64,000 bases of DNA from Marisa cornuarietis (lineage: Eukaryota > Mollusca > Gastropoda > Architaenioglossa > Ampullariidae): NCBI GenBank assembly GCA_004794655.1, contig SMMW01000619.1, positions 3,084,001 through 3,148,000 of the forward strand, read 5' to 3'. Each line of letters begins with the position of its first letter. Position 1 is the first letter of the stretch. The position numbers and the translations under genes are program-made. The notes below the pieces were generated by a model. It saw only the letters and a program-made list of their open reading frames with translations. It did not search any database and was not told the DNA's origin. Shown here in pieces: positions 10,701-22,372 of this stretch.

Positions 10701-13700
10701 CCTGACTGTAAACATGATGAATCTATTTTTGCCAGACTATTTTCACATATATAGTGCTCTGTTTCTTAAAAAAGAAAAATGCTTAGCAAAGTTAAACTGG
10801 TTGGAAACATGCCTAAAAGTGAGACCAGAAAACTTACACCACAAGCATTATTTGTTGTGTATGTCTAATTAGACCACAAAAAAATAACTATACTTTATCT
10901 ATTATTTCAGCCTAAGAATTTTTTTTTAATGTTACCTTGATCAGCAAAACTTAGAACATCCAAGAATGTCATGATATATCTTTCACCTGCAAAGCAAAGT
11001 TTAAACCTTTCCTTAACTTTTAAACAAGGCCACGATATATAAAATCGGGAACATAATGCTAAGATGTATAAAATGTAAAGTTTCTTACAACTGACAGCAT
11101 TCAACTGTTACAGGCAGTGAAGTCGTAGATCTGGATTGCAGGATCAAAACTATTTGCCCTCTGGGATAAATGAAGTCATATTTTAAAAAACTGCTCTAAT
11201 TTATGAGGTAAGATTAACTCAAGAGCGACTGAGAAAAGTGAGAAGAATGCATATTTACCTTCTGTGAGCAATTGTTTCAGAAATGATTGTTTAAAAAAAC
11301 TCCATGTAAGACTGGCAATATCATTGTCTATTAGCGGCTGAAACAAACAGATTTTCTTTTTAAGTCCATATACAGCAAGATAAAATATCATTCCATCCAA
11401 AGTGGTCACAAAGTCATCAGAACAGAGCAAATTTCCTGAGGTTATTTGAGGTCATTGATAGTCTCCCTTGAGACGTGTCAGTTTTCTAACATTGAAAATT
11501 GAATATTTCCCACAGCCCTAAAAATAAATAAATAAGTAAAGGTACATATTCACTACTATAAATTTAAAATAACATGGTGCACTCATTAAAGTGCACCAGG
11601 GAAAGGAAATTTTACCTGCAAAATTTCCAACAGTTAAAGGCAAACCCACTGTCTTTGACAACATAATCATGTGGAATTTGTAATAAACTTTGCTAACAGC
11701 AGTAACCTATGAATGGTTCAGTCATGCAGAGATCAAACACAATAAGGATCATATAGTGCTAGGCAATGATCTCCTCTTGAGGCCGTTGCTGATTTTCTCT
11801 AGTACTCTACTTTTTTCTCCCTCCATAACCCTCCCATTAGCTGGTAGCATTTTTTTTTTTTTAATCAAGCAAACAAGCCATCCAGACAACAAGTACAGTA
11901 CACAACAGACTTTCGCCATCCTACGTTATGTGTTACATTTTACCTTTCCTTCTACTGCCTGTGGGAAAAAGTCTTGCACAGCTTGAAAAGGAAATCTGTC
12001 ACCATCATCCTTTTTGACTTGTGATTTGACATAGTGTGCAAAGTACAGGTAGTACATAGCAGCATAGCAGATGCTAGAGGACAGCTGTGCCATTGCAAAG
12101 CCCAGTAAGCCCCAGTGAGGAAGTACAAGCACAAGGATGACAGCAATGAAACATCTAATGGCTTGTGAAAGGCCCAGAATCACAACCTGACCAAAACAGG
12201 GAGATAAAACCTCAAAATACATGGCCTTAGAAACACGTCTGGAACTGATCAATTCATGTCACAATCACATTAATAATTATAATTAATCGTGAAAAATCAG
12301 TGAAAAAAGGCTTCACTGCAAAATAAATATTTATATGTTTAAAAAGTTGATAATGAACAAATATATAATTAATAAATTTGAAAATCAATCTATTTTATCA
12401 ACTAAACCAAATGAATAAATGCATTTTGTCTAAATTATTATATTATACATTTTTGAGATTTTTTTATGGATTGTGTCCCGCACATAACTTTTACTCACAC
12501 ACACACACACACACACTCATATGCACTATGCATGCAAGCCAATTATTCTCTTGTTATTATTAAGTTTAAAATAAAAGTGAAACAAGAATAAAATAATATA
12601 TAAATAATAGATATAATAAATAATATATGCAAGTGGATTTACCTTTAGTCTGATAAACAAGAAAGCCTGCCCTGTGACAAATAAAGGCTCTGCGAGAACC
12701 TCTATGCAACTTGACACAGCAAACATAATGACTCCCATAGTATAATGAGGAATAAGGTGAGGGTCTGGTGCTTCCAGCAAATAAATCCAGACAACTGTCA
12801 GAAGTACGGACCACATTAAAGCCAGAGGAGATCTTGAAAATTGACAAATAAATGAAGATATTTGTATTTTGAGTCAGCACAAAAACGTATACAAACATCC
12901 TCCTGTGCAAATGTATTCATGTACAGATTTTTTTTATTTTAGTGCATGATGTCAACTATGTATATTTATTCCATGCAATGTATTTATTTATTCTGTACTG
13001 TGCGTCATTTAGATATTTAGTGTAATGATGCGTCTAGGTCTAAAACAAGTATTATAATTATAATCTTTATCATCGTCATCATCCTCACCAGAACACTACC
13101 AAAAGCATCAAAATGATGTTCTTCTGATGGAAGCATCATTTTGTCCGACCAACCATATTTGGATCATACATTGGGGGTTTAGAAATCTTTCTTCTTCTTC
13201 CTGCACATGAAATAGTACAGAACTTCCAACCTACGTGCACCACATGAGGTTAGTAACCAGCCGCCAATCTCGTTTCTCTGCTCGACTAAGGCAAGCACGA
13301 TTGAAAGCTTCCTTGGTGAGGAACAAGATGGTAGAATACAGAAGAGTCAGCCTGTTCAAACAAGAAAAATATAATCATCATTGCTTCGATTTGAAAACAA
13401 GATTGTGTATTCCAAGTTTTCTTCCTCCTGGATAGCAATTAAAATTAGATAAACAGTGTTTTTCTCAAAGGATGAGTTTTCTGCTTTATAATAAATGAAA
13501 AAAATCATACAAGTGTTAAAATGGTTTCTATATTCAGTAAAGAAAGAAAGCATTTAATGTATTTTTTATGAAAAAAAATAACCTAAGAATCACTGAGGAT
13601 GGAAAAGTTGGCAAATGACAAAAGATAACAATGAAAATAAACATGTTTCCATATGTATGTATATAATGCACACATCAAATTCTCATTATGTTTACCATTC

Positions 13701-14059
13701 TTTGTGAATAGCAAGTGAAATGTACAAACCTGACATTGACAACACCTAACAGGTCCCGAGAAATGTACCGCAGGACAACAGCATTTAACATAAAGGTCAT
13801 GACTCTCATTGCAAGCTGCAAAGAAAGATTTTATGTCAGTTTTCTTAATATTATTGGCTTAAAATTGTAGCTTCATGAGTAATGCAGCAAACATGATCTG
13901 ACAATAGAGAAGTCAGCCAATTTTGTAATTGCATTTGTCTGAACTTGAAACAAGAAGACTTTACATGGACCATGTATTCAATTTGTCAAAGCTTACCTGT
14001 AGAACCATGTTGTATGTAGCTGCCTTTGTAGCACTTGCTAAAATAGCTGAAGCCTTCAT
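7748..14059 (-). CDS. RFT1: RFT1 homolog, complete 13-exon gene, 541 aa
   Basis: Coding exons, 5' to 3': 13997-14059, 13730-13815, 13235-13351, 12643-12832, 11944-12186, 11259-11337, 10936-10986, 10389-10519, 9891-10035, 9322-9427, 8913-9041, 8508-8628, 7748-7912. All introns are GT-AG and all phases join, giving 1626 nt or 541 codons plus stop, the same length as human RFT1 as I recall it. RFT1 is a polytopic ER membrane protein needed for flipping or use of Man5GlcNAc2-PP-dolichol in N-glycosylation; whether it is itself the flippase is disputed. Conserved blocks include [20 protein letters not shown] (exons 2-3), [20 protein letters not shown] (from residue 244, exons 6-7), [16 protein letters not shown] (from residue 277, exon 8), [12 protein letters not shown] (exon 9), and [13 protein letters not shown] (exon 11). 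Hydrophobic segments recur throughout, as expected for a multi-pass protein. The chosen ATG begins a short N-terminus that aligns with the vertebrate start. Confidence 0.96.
9232..9255. repeat. (AT)n microsatellite in an RFT1 intron
   Basis: About 12 AT units between coding exons 10 and 11 of RFT1. Confidence 0.9.
12495..12516. repeat. (CA)n microsatellite in an RFT1 intron
   Basis: Eleven CA units between coding exons 4 and 5 of RFT1. Confidence 0.95.
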
Positions 14060-15587
14060 GTTGATCGTCCTCCCTTTGGTAGAGTGGTAATAAGGAAGTT
14101 CAATAAATTTACAACAGATTTACATTTCAGATTTCAGTAGGAGATTTGCTGTCTGGGGATGACACATGGAAATCTTGTCTCCTGAAAAATATCTTTTCAT
14201 TATTATGATCATTATTACTACAAATTGCAAAAACTAGAAACATGGTATATCATTATTAACAAGATAGTAATAAAATAAAAACTTCATTATAAATTTGTCA
14301 TATTTAACCCAGGTCTTTTACACATGATATTTTTTTTTTTGCAACAAATGGGAATTTAAAGGAGCAGATTATCAGTTATTCATACTACACACTAAACTCC
14401 CAGCAGCAACATCCTTAACTAAATAAAACTGAAAGGGACAAACCTGATGACAAGCTATGCATCATCTGGAGCCGATACATATGCGGAAATGTGTCTGCTT
14501 ACGATGTAGCATTATTAGATCTGATTACAATTATTTATATCTGGCAAGTTTGTTGTCAAGTTCAATACCTCGACTTTATCATTCTTTCCCTTTCTAATTA
14601 CCCTCAATTCCCTTTACCGATATTTTAATCAACAGCTTAATTTAACTGTGGCTATTGAAGGAAGAAGCGTACAAGAGGTGACTCCATATCGACATACGTG
14701 TGAAAACAATATTGTTTTAAATGTCAATGATCATACAGATACATTACGTTCACAAAGACAATAGTTACATTTCATACTTGTCCACCATAAAATAACTGCG
14801 TATGATAGAATACTAGTACCTTAAGGACGGTTCTCAACGAACCTACTTTGTAAAGTCGTCTGCATTACATCGCTGTTGACGTCGACCCCCCCCGACAAGA
14901 TTGTGTCCCTTGGGCAAGATTAGTAGTGGAGTTACATCCCATGTCACGTGTAGTCACGTTTGTCCTTCAAGGTAATGTGTCGCGTCAGAGAAAGACACAT
15001 CACAACAGAAATACAATGTGGACTATGCTTATTTGTTGTGCTAGATTGCGAGTTATTTTATCCTCTTAAATGTCCGCATTATCCTGCAATGTTCTGTGTC
15101 ATATGTCTATGCCTATAAGTCTTTGGCAAAGAAGAGAACTGCGCGTGTGCACAAACAAGTGCGCGCGCGTGTGTGTGACTCAGCTACTTTTGTTTCGTAA
15201 CCTCCCTCCTTTTTCCGCTATATACTCCCCTGCTGTTCTTACCTCTTTGGCAAATTTCTCTCACCCGCACACGATGTGATAATGTTTTCTTGACGACGCT
15301 GAGGCCATTGGCTACTGTTTACGTCACAAGATGGCGTCTCTAAAGAGCCACCGCAACCCCGTGGTGGGACTTGCTTCCTAGTAGCTAGCGCTTATCGGCT
15401 AGTGATATGTTTAACTGTTACATGCGGGGTCATTGTTAGCGAGCCGCCTGCAGTGCAGTTGTGCCTTAGAGAAGCGTGTGGACACCTGAAGACGTTTGTA
15501 TGCCGTGTTCCGTATATTTTGTCACTGGCACAGTGCTGTCTCGGTATCTTTCTCGTGGACAGTGGTAGCTGTTACTCCAGTCCCTTG
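14060..15587. promoter_or_regulatory. Divergent intergenic region between RFT1 and the six-cysteine membrane protein gene
   Basis: The two start codons face away from each other across 1.5 kb. The right part holds a compact group of promoter-type words: an inverted CCAAT (ATTGG, near 15308), a CRE-like TTACGTCA (15319-15326), and a YY1-like CAAGATGGCG (15327-15336). Further left are a CRE-like TTGACGTCGAC near 14875 and GTCACGTGTAGTCACG near 14944. YY1 motifs of this form commonly sit at transcription starts in animals. The region could be one bidirectional promoter or two separate ones; RNA data are needed to decide. Confidence 0.5.
15331..15381 (+). other. Upstream ORF (16 codons plus stop) in the leader of the downstream gene
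   Basis: The ATG inside the YY1-like motif opens MASLKSHRNPVVGLAS and stops at TAG 15379-15381. A second small uORF (10 codons plus TAG) lies at 15407-15439. If transcription starts upstream of 15331, both precede the main start at 15588 and could lower its translation. That is inference from position only. Confidence 0.4.
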
Positions 15588-18500
15588 ATGATGGCGGGAT
15601 TCCAACAGTTATTCTCCAGTTTCCTTCTACTTGTAACTTCGGCGTTTTGTCCAGGTGAGTTGTGGTTTGTTTGCGATAAGATACGGCTGTAAACTTCGGG
15701 GTCGGACAAACATGGGTTGCGGGCTGATGACCCCAGTGCACGACCCTGTAAAGTTAGCGCTGAACCTGTGTATGTGTGTGGGTGTGTGACTGTAGGCCGT
15801 GTAGGGCATGGGAAGGCTGTGTCACGGGTGGTTGCACTGGCCTCATGTGTACCTCGTAGAGCAGAGATAACACAGCACTGACAGTTGAGACTCGACTTCA
15901 GGTTAATACACAAGATACTTCATACACGGCGATTACACATAGACGCCATTATTATTATTATCTGCCTTTGCCTTGAGATCTTCCTCTCTTTCAAGTCTGT
16001 TCGTGTGTGTGTGTTGTGTGTGTGTGTGTGAGAGAGAGAGAAGGGAATAGAGAGAGAAAGATTAATTATTTTGCTGGGATTTATTTGTTTATTTGTCTCC
16101 ATCATTTGTAGATAGTGCCCTGTTCCCTTTTTCACACAAAATTTACCTTGAGAGATAATGTCATACGTTATCTGTTGTGTCCTTCGCAGTATATCTTTAA
16201 CTGTCCTTACAACTTTTACTTAGTGTGTTTTTTAATCGTAACAACATCAGTTACCTAGTCTCTTTGTGTCGTCTGTCAGTAATGTTTGGGAGTTAATATT
16301 TGCGGTTTGTTGGTCCCGGCTGTTCTGGTGTGAAACAGATCTTTGTACTTCCTGCTACTAGGCTTACTTCATTTTTTCAACGACATCCTTCAGTGATTAC
16401 GATGCATCATCTGTAGATATGTGTGGTACGCAAAACTTCCTACCACGTAAAGTAGCTGGCGAGTCATCCTTGCATGTACCCATCTACCCAGTACTGCGCT
16501 AGCGAAATAAACACCGAGTATCTCATATCCTTGATCCCTCTAATAAAGCTGATATTAAGTGACCCGCTTTGGTATACAGTTGGATGATGAAGAATAGTTT
16601 GTACTTTCTCTTGTTCAACGTTAAGTGCATTTCGGAAAAGTATGTCTGCGTTTAAAACAGATAAAGCAAGACATCACAAAGTATCGCACCTAGAGAAAAG
16701 AAAGTTTGCATCAGTCTCTGGCTGGCATTAACGGATCAGCTGTATACCAACGTGCACATACGAACTACATAACCATGTTTGTATACTGTTAGAGTAACGT
16801 GTAAGAGGTTCTAGTGTCTTGTTTTGTTTGAGAGTTGTAAGCAAACTACGTATCTCGAAACTGGAAGCATCATTACTAAAGCTCAAACATTTCTACCTCT
16901 GAAGCCCTTAGCTGTGTGACTCTCTTCTTGTCGTAATGAGGTCACGGTTCACTTCGCCTCCTTGTCAACTCCGTCTTCGATTTAAAGCGTTGTACGTTTG
17001 CGGGATTTTAAAAAGCAGACGTCTGATTATGCCAGCTGACTTCGGTGTTAAAGTTTGTAGTAACAATCCAGGGAAAGAATAAAGACTTTGATATCAATAC
17101 TTCTCAACTACAGTAAAGAAAAGCGTCATTAAAGGACAACGCGAGCGCTCAGCGAAAATCGCTGGAAATAAAGCACAAAGCATCATAAAAACATATTCCG
17201 GTGGTATTTTATGACAAAGAGCCATGACAGATTTTATATTAATATTTTTCTCTTAAGCACACCTGGATTTATCGAGAAAACAGGAAGTGACGAAACGGAC
17301 GTATTTCTAAAAATAGCGCCGTCTGCCTTAGCTGAAGTCGAAGAGAAAAGATGCAATCCTCGGTAAAAGAAAACTGACCAGGACACATTGTGCTGTTGCT
17401 GAATGTTCTCTTCGACACTCAGAGGGAGTTAGTTTGTACTCATGAAGGAAATCCTAAAGATAATGGGAGCAAACACCAGTGGATTCACTTTGTTCAGAGA
17501 TGTGTATATAATATATGTTTATATACGTGTATGTATGTGTATATACAGGTCTCTCCTTTGTTCAAACGTGCCATGCAAACATCGTCCCCACACAGCACTC
17601 AAGAGTTTACTCAAAACTTTTCAAAATGGATTGTTATCCAGTCACTTATACAGTACAAGCAAGTCATGGACTTTCAGTATAACGAAGAAATGTTATTCCT
17701 ACAGCAGTGCTTACTATACAACAGCACGAGATGTTAAAACCAACTACGACTGCTGGTAGATCAAGCACCAGATATACAACATCGACAGTTTCTACACCGT
17801 CTGGTCTACAAGTAACATCGTGTGACAGTCACAAACACATTATCAGTCGTATCTTTATCACCATAATGATAACAACAACTGACAGTGTGAGGGCACCATG
17901 GATGTACGTGATCGAAACATATAAAAAAAAAGAATAAAAACGAATTGAGAGTGATAAACATATTATAAGGAGCTTAAACGGGAACATTTGCGAGCATCAT
18001 TAAGTAAATAGAAAATTTTGCATGCAGCTAAATGAGGAAGAAATAAGTTATTACATCAATAAACATGTTTCAAACTATCATTATATTTTAATTGTAAAAA
18101 TATCCTTATCAGCAGTCAGTTGTAACTATTGTTGCCCATTACATTTTGATCTGATTGACTTACCAGTCTGTTGAACGAATTCAGTTTGGACCATTTAATT
18201 ATGTTTTAACTTCATTCGAAGCTTCTAACTAAAGTTCCAATCTGTAGGGCTGTATTCCAAATTCAGCTGTTTCATTTTTGGGGCAAAAAAATCGCTTCTT
18301 GAACATGACAACCTGAGCGATGTTTCTTCATTTGACTTGAAGACACACTCAGTGTTACAAATACTCAAATAGTGCGCGAAAGAGAACCTCCAGTACAGGA
18401 GAGTACTTTTTCCCGCCTTCCTAGTTGCAGGTGAGAATGCCGATGTTTGAGACTTATATCTTTAAAATTAAGCATAATTATGCACTCATATTTTGGGAAT

Positions 18501-19235
18501 TATTATTTTAAAACGAACCAGATCATAAAGAACCAGAGTATAAAGAAATAATGTTGCGCTCGCTTTGTCCTTTAAGGGCGTTATTTCAGTGCCTGAAGTA
18601 ACATAAGCCATCGGTGACATACATGAGCGAAGTAAATTTACTAGAAAGCCATCATCATTTTTAAGACTAACTTACTGTAAAGGGTAGATGTATCCGGGTG
18701 TTTTAAAATACCGAGAAGAAACTAGGAGTTGTTGTAGCTGTAATTTAACAGTATAGAGACATAGTTATGCAGTTTGTACATACATCTCTTGCGTCAAGTT
18801 ACAGAGCAGACACTCTGTTATCGCCAACCGGAAATTGATACAAGTTCTCTGATCTGTACGACACGCCATGATGTGTGTGTTGTTTTGTCTGTACCTCTCA
18901 CACGGGGCTGTTAAAGGCTGAAGATTACAGCCACATCTAAAGATTTGAATCGTAACAAATGGACTGAAATTAGTCAGGAAACTTAATATTTTGGTCAATA
19001 GAACCCTTATGTCCATCCATCGAACCTACTTAAGCTACTCCACAATTTACTTTGGTTTGTAGAAAAAGAAAGAGAGCATGACTTCTTTGCACCTAAATAG
19101 TCTCTTCACAGAGTACACCGCCATTTTCCCCACCACCCTCTGGTTCTGTCCGGATATTTGTCCGTCAAGGTGCCCTGCATCAGTATCGAATTTTCTGATA
19201 GTAATCGTTTTGGTGATAAGAATTATTTTTATAAT

Positions 19236-19279
<44 letters not shown>

Positions 19280-20709
19280 GTAAGGGAGCCACTCAGCAGG
19301 TACTAGGCGCATTTACTTACACCAGTCGGAAAGGACAAACAAACCACCATTCAGGCATATACTCACACATACCCAGTAAAACGAGACGAGACCAAAGAAA
19401 AACACATTACCAGTAGCACTTTCTGACCAAACACGTTTTCAAATGAGATTTAAGGTTGAGAAAGAAGAGGAGTGTTCAACAATGAAAGGCAAACATATCC
19501 AAAGCCGAGGTTCATGGTGGGAGAAGAAGGTATGAATTGTTTTGGTGGACACGTACGTAGTATTCAATGTTTGCCTTCAGTTATTTTGCGGCAGCTATGT
19601 GGTTAAAAGCCTACGCAGTTATGGTGGGTTTGACATCTGACAAAATAGATTTACGAATGGATCGGTCACTGGGTGTTTGATTGTGTCCAAACAACCAATG
19701 TCCGCCTGTCTGTCTTCCTGTCATGATGATGATGTTGATGTCTTCTCAGTGGTAATGGCAGCACAGTACTGCAGCTACTCCACCTATGCCTACAACAACT
19801 ATGATGCTCGGTATGAGCTGATGGTGACCTACAAGACCTGCCAGTGGGGTTGCTGCTGGAAGTTCGAAGACCCTTGCTGCTCTCTGCCGTAAGTAACACT
19901 TAGTTCATCACTTTCTTCAGTGTCTTCGTCCTCTCATTCGTTATCACTATGGTCGTCCCTGACCTCATTGTCGTCGCTGCCATCGTTTTTCCGACAGCTT
20001 AAAGCACTCTTTTCTTTCGCTCGTAAGCCATTCTACCTTTTCTCTCTCTCTCTCTCTCTCACGCACTCTTATTTCCTAGTTCTTTTTAAATTTGGGAATA
20101 AAAGTGAGAGCCCCATAATTTTAAACAAAAACGGCATGATTTCGCTTGCGTTTTCATGTTGTTTCTTAAAACCTTGAAAACAAAATATTCAAAACAAGAA
20201 ACCCAAATGGACGAAGTAGGAAAGAAACTTCTGTTCCAAGTACAAAGGCCCATAAAATAAAATATTTATAAAGTACTGGAGTGGTATGATGTATTATGGG
20301 TACTTTCTGTATAAATCTTTTAGTATGGGATACTTCGTCAGGAAGAACCACATTAAACTATCAGTGCTGTATGTTGAACTTCCTCTCTCTTTCTTTTTCT
20401 CTCTCGCTTGCCCGCCGCCCGTGCTCGCATGTTGTGAATGGAGCGAGTGTGGAGGTCGCTGATTCTGTAGTGATCGATCGACTGATTAATTGATGACTTG
20501 GCTATCGACGCTCAGTGTCGGCCTGGTGATTGGGTGCGTGGTGTCGGGGGTCCTCTTCATCGGGCTGATCATCCTCATCACCTGCTGCTGCTGCATGTGT
20601 CGCCGCAGGTCTGCTGCTGCTGCAAACGCAAGTCGCGGCGCAGTGCTGTGTCCCTCTTACTCTGATGGTGAGTACACAGGTCGCTGTTTCTGTGTCTCTG
20701 TCATCAGTG

Positions 20710-20748
<39 letters not shown>

Positions 20749-22113
20749 TTTTTTCTGGTATATATATATCTCTCTCTAAGAATCACAAAAAGTATGAGCT
20801 TCAACCACGTGACGTTCGACTCTCTCACTCTCTCTTTCAATCACACACACGGGTCAGACAAATACGTGTTCTTACGCACAAAAGAATAAAAAGACTTGCC
20901 TGTGCAGTTCTGCCTACGTTTACTAGTAAAAGAAAATAAATAAATAAATAAAAAACAAATATAACACAGATATAAAAAAGAGAATTCCTAACTTCGTTCT
21001 AACAACTATTCACACTGTCTCCTTTCTCATTCCTTTCTCATTCCTTTCCCATTCGTTTTTCCTCAAACGATTCTTCTCTCCAATGTTTCTTTCTCTCCAA
21101 CCATTCTTCTTCCGTCTCCGTTATTTTCTCAAGACTATCTCTAGTCTCCTCTTATTTTACTCCTCTGACGATTCTCCTTCTCAAACGATTCTCCTTCTTC
21201 AACAGCTCTTTCTCTTAAACGTTTCTCTATCTCTAGTCTTCCCTTATTTTACTCCTCTAACGATTCTCCTTCAACCTCTTCAGTCCTGCGCAATGAGCAT
21301 TGTTCTGAATGGATACCTGCGCATTACAAATGGACATCATCATCGTCATCTTCTCCATTGTTTCCCAAGATTCTCTACACACGTCACAAATCTTTTTTCA
21401 TCATCCATACGCATTCAGACAAACTGACGTCATTCACGCTCTTTCATTCTTCCACGCGGGATGAGACCTTCGACCTCACCTAGATCTGTGACATATATAT
21501 ATATATCTAAGAATAACAAAAAGTATGAGCTCGCACACATGATCATGCTTTTTGTGATTCTTAGTCCTAAATGCGACCTCGCAACATGGGATTTGTTTTT
21601 TCAAAGTTATGCATGCTCACTCTCTTTCTCTCATAGACGGTAATGTATTTAAATTCAATCTTGTTTTGATAGAGATAATACAGTGGAAGTTGTTCAGCCT
21701 CTATACTTTCACCTGTCAAGCAGTGGGAGTGTGGATAAATGAGAAGAAATATATGAAATGGCATGTGGATGAATTGGGATAAAATGTATGAACTAGCCTG
21801 CGGCTAGATGGATAGAGGGGGATAAATATACGAACAGACCTGTGGGTAAATGGATGAAGGAGAATAAAGATGTGGGCTGTACGTTTACGAATGCATGCTC
21901 GTGGCTGAGTCTGATCATGCACAGACAGGCACAATCGTGATGCACGAGCAGTGTACACGTATCACGTGATCAGCATCCCTTCTCTTTACTTGCATAGCCT
22001 GACATGCACGTTCCTCGTGCTCGGCAAAGTGTGAACTTTCAACGTGAATATACCATGTGATCTTTGTTTCCTTTTTTTTTGTGCGTCTCCATTGCAACGA
22101 ATTTACACACGAG

Positions 22114-22175
<62 letters not shown>

Positions 22176-22372
22176 TGTGCGTATGTGCATGCGCATTTCC
22201 TGCTACGTATGCTTCTGATTACCCATCTTTTTCCACAAAAGTTGCAGGAACACATATACCTATGAACATGATGCAGTCCAGCTCCCTCCCACCCGGGGTA
22301 TACGCTCCGCCCCCATCGTATGAAGAAGTAATGGCAGGGCAAACGAATTTAGCCTTCAAACACGAGAACTAA
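15588..22372 (+). CDS. Six-cysteine single-pass membrane protein, Shisa/VOPP1/WBP1/CYYR1-like, 160 aa
   Basis: Coding exons: 15588-15654, 19750-19888, 20516-20667, 22248-22372. All introns are GT-AG and phases 1, 2, 1 join, giving 160 codons plus stop. Residues 1-22 form a signal peptide (FSSFLLLVTSAFC). The short Tyr-rich ectodomain has six cysteines in the pattern C30, C53, C57C58, C65C66. Residues 71-91 are a transmembrane helix, followed by CCCCMCRRR (stop-transfer, likely palmitoylated). The cytoplasmic tail carries PPGVY (134-138) and PPSY (141-144), ligands for WW domains. This matches the Shisa-like six-cysteine superfamily of type I adaptors that link membranes to Nedd4-type E3 ligases and endosomal sorting; which subfamily is uncertain. 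Exon 3 must begin at 20516 because an in-frame TAA at 20487 blocks earlier acceptors. A GAG|GTAAGA donor at 22390 and a TTCCAG acceptor at 22496 suggest a 3' UTR intron. Confidence 0.82.
15655..19749 (+). other. First intron of the six-cysteine membrane protein gene; no nested gene seen
   Basis: 4.1 kb between coding exons 1 and 2. It contains a GT-rich tract near 16003-16030, an (ATC)n microsatellite at 19236-19279, and AT-rich sequence. Open frames of about 80-115 codons (17390-17759, 18765-19416) look non-coding: they show no recognisable motif, and some translate microsatellites. Confidence 0.6.
19236..19279. repeat. (ATC)n microsatellite
   Basis: About 14 ATC units. On the minus strand it produces an artefactual poly-Asp frame. 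Confidence 0.95.
20713..20747. repeat. (TG)n microsatellite
   Basis: About 17 TG units, 46 nt downstream of the exon 3 donor of the six-cysteine protein gene. Confidence 0.95.
20776..21564. mobile_element. Possible small DNA element with CTAAGAATCACAAAAAG ends
   Basis: CTAAGAATCACAAAAAG occurs at 20776-20792. Its exact reverse complement lies at 21548-21564, and a third copy with one mismatch lies at 21507-21523 in direct orientation. The 21507-21564 pair forms a tight hairpin with 17-bp arms. The outer pair could be the terminal repeats of a 790-bp nonautonomous element, or the hairpin alone could be the mobile unit. No target duplication is evident. It lies within intron 3 of the membrane protein gene. 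Confidence 0.5.
22116..22172. repeat. (TG)n microsatellite
   Basis: About 28 TG units ending 75 nt before the last coding exon of the six-cysteine protein gene. A long TG tract this close to an acceptor can affect exon recognition. Confidence 0.97.

Noticed and set aside
15402..15692. Longer upstream frame joined to exon 1 of the six-cysteine protein gene
   Set aside because: The in-frame extension has no ATG before 15588 and would bury the signal peptide. The MM at 15588 gives a standard secretory start.
19047..19292. Minus frame with a poly-Asp run, and similar His-Thr, Cys-Val or Ile-rich frames elsewhere
   Set aside because: They are translations of ATC, CA/TG and AAT microsatellites.
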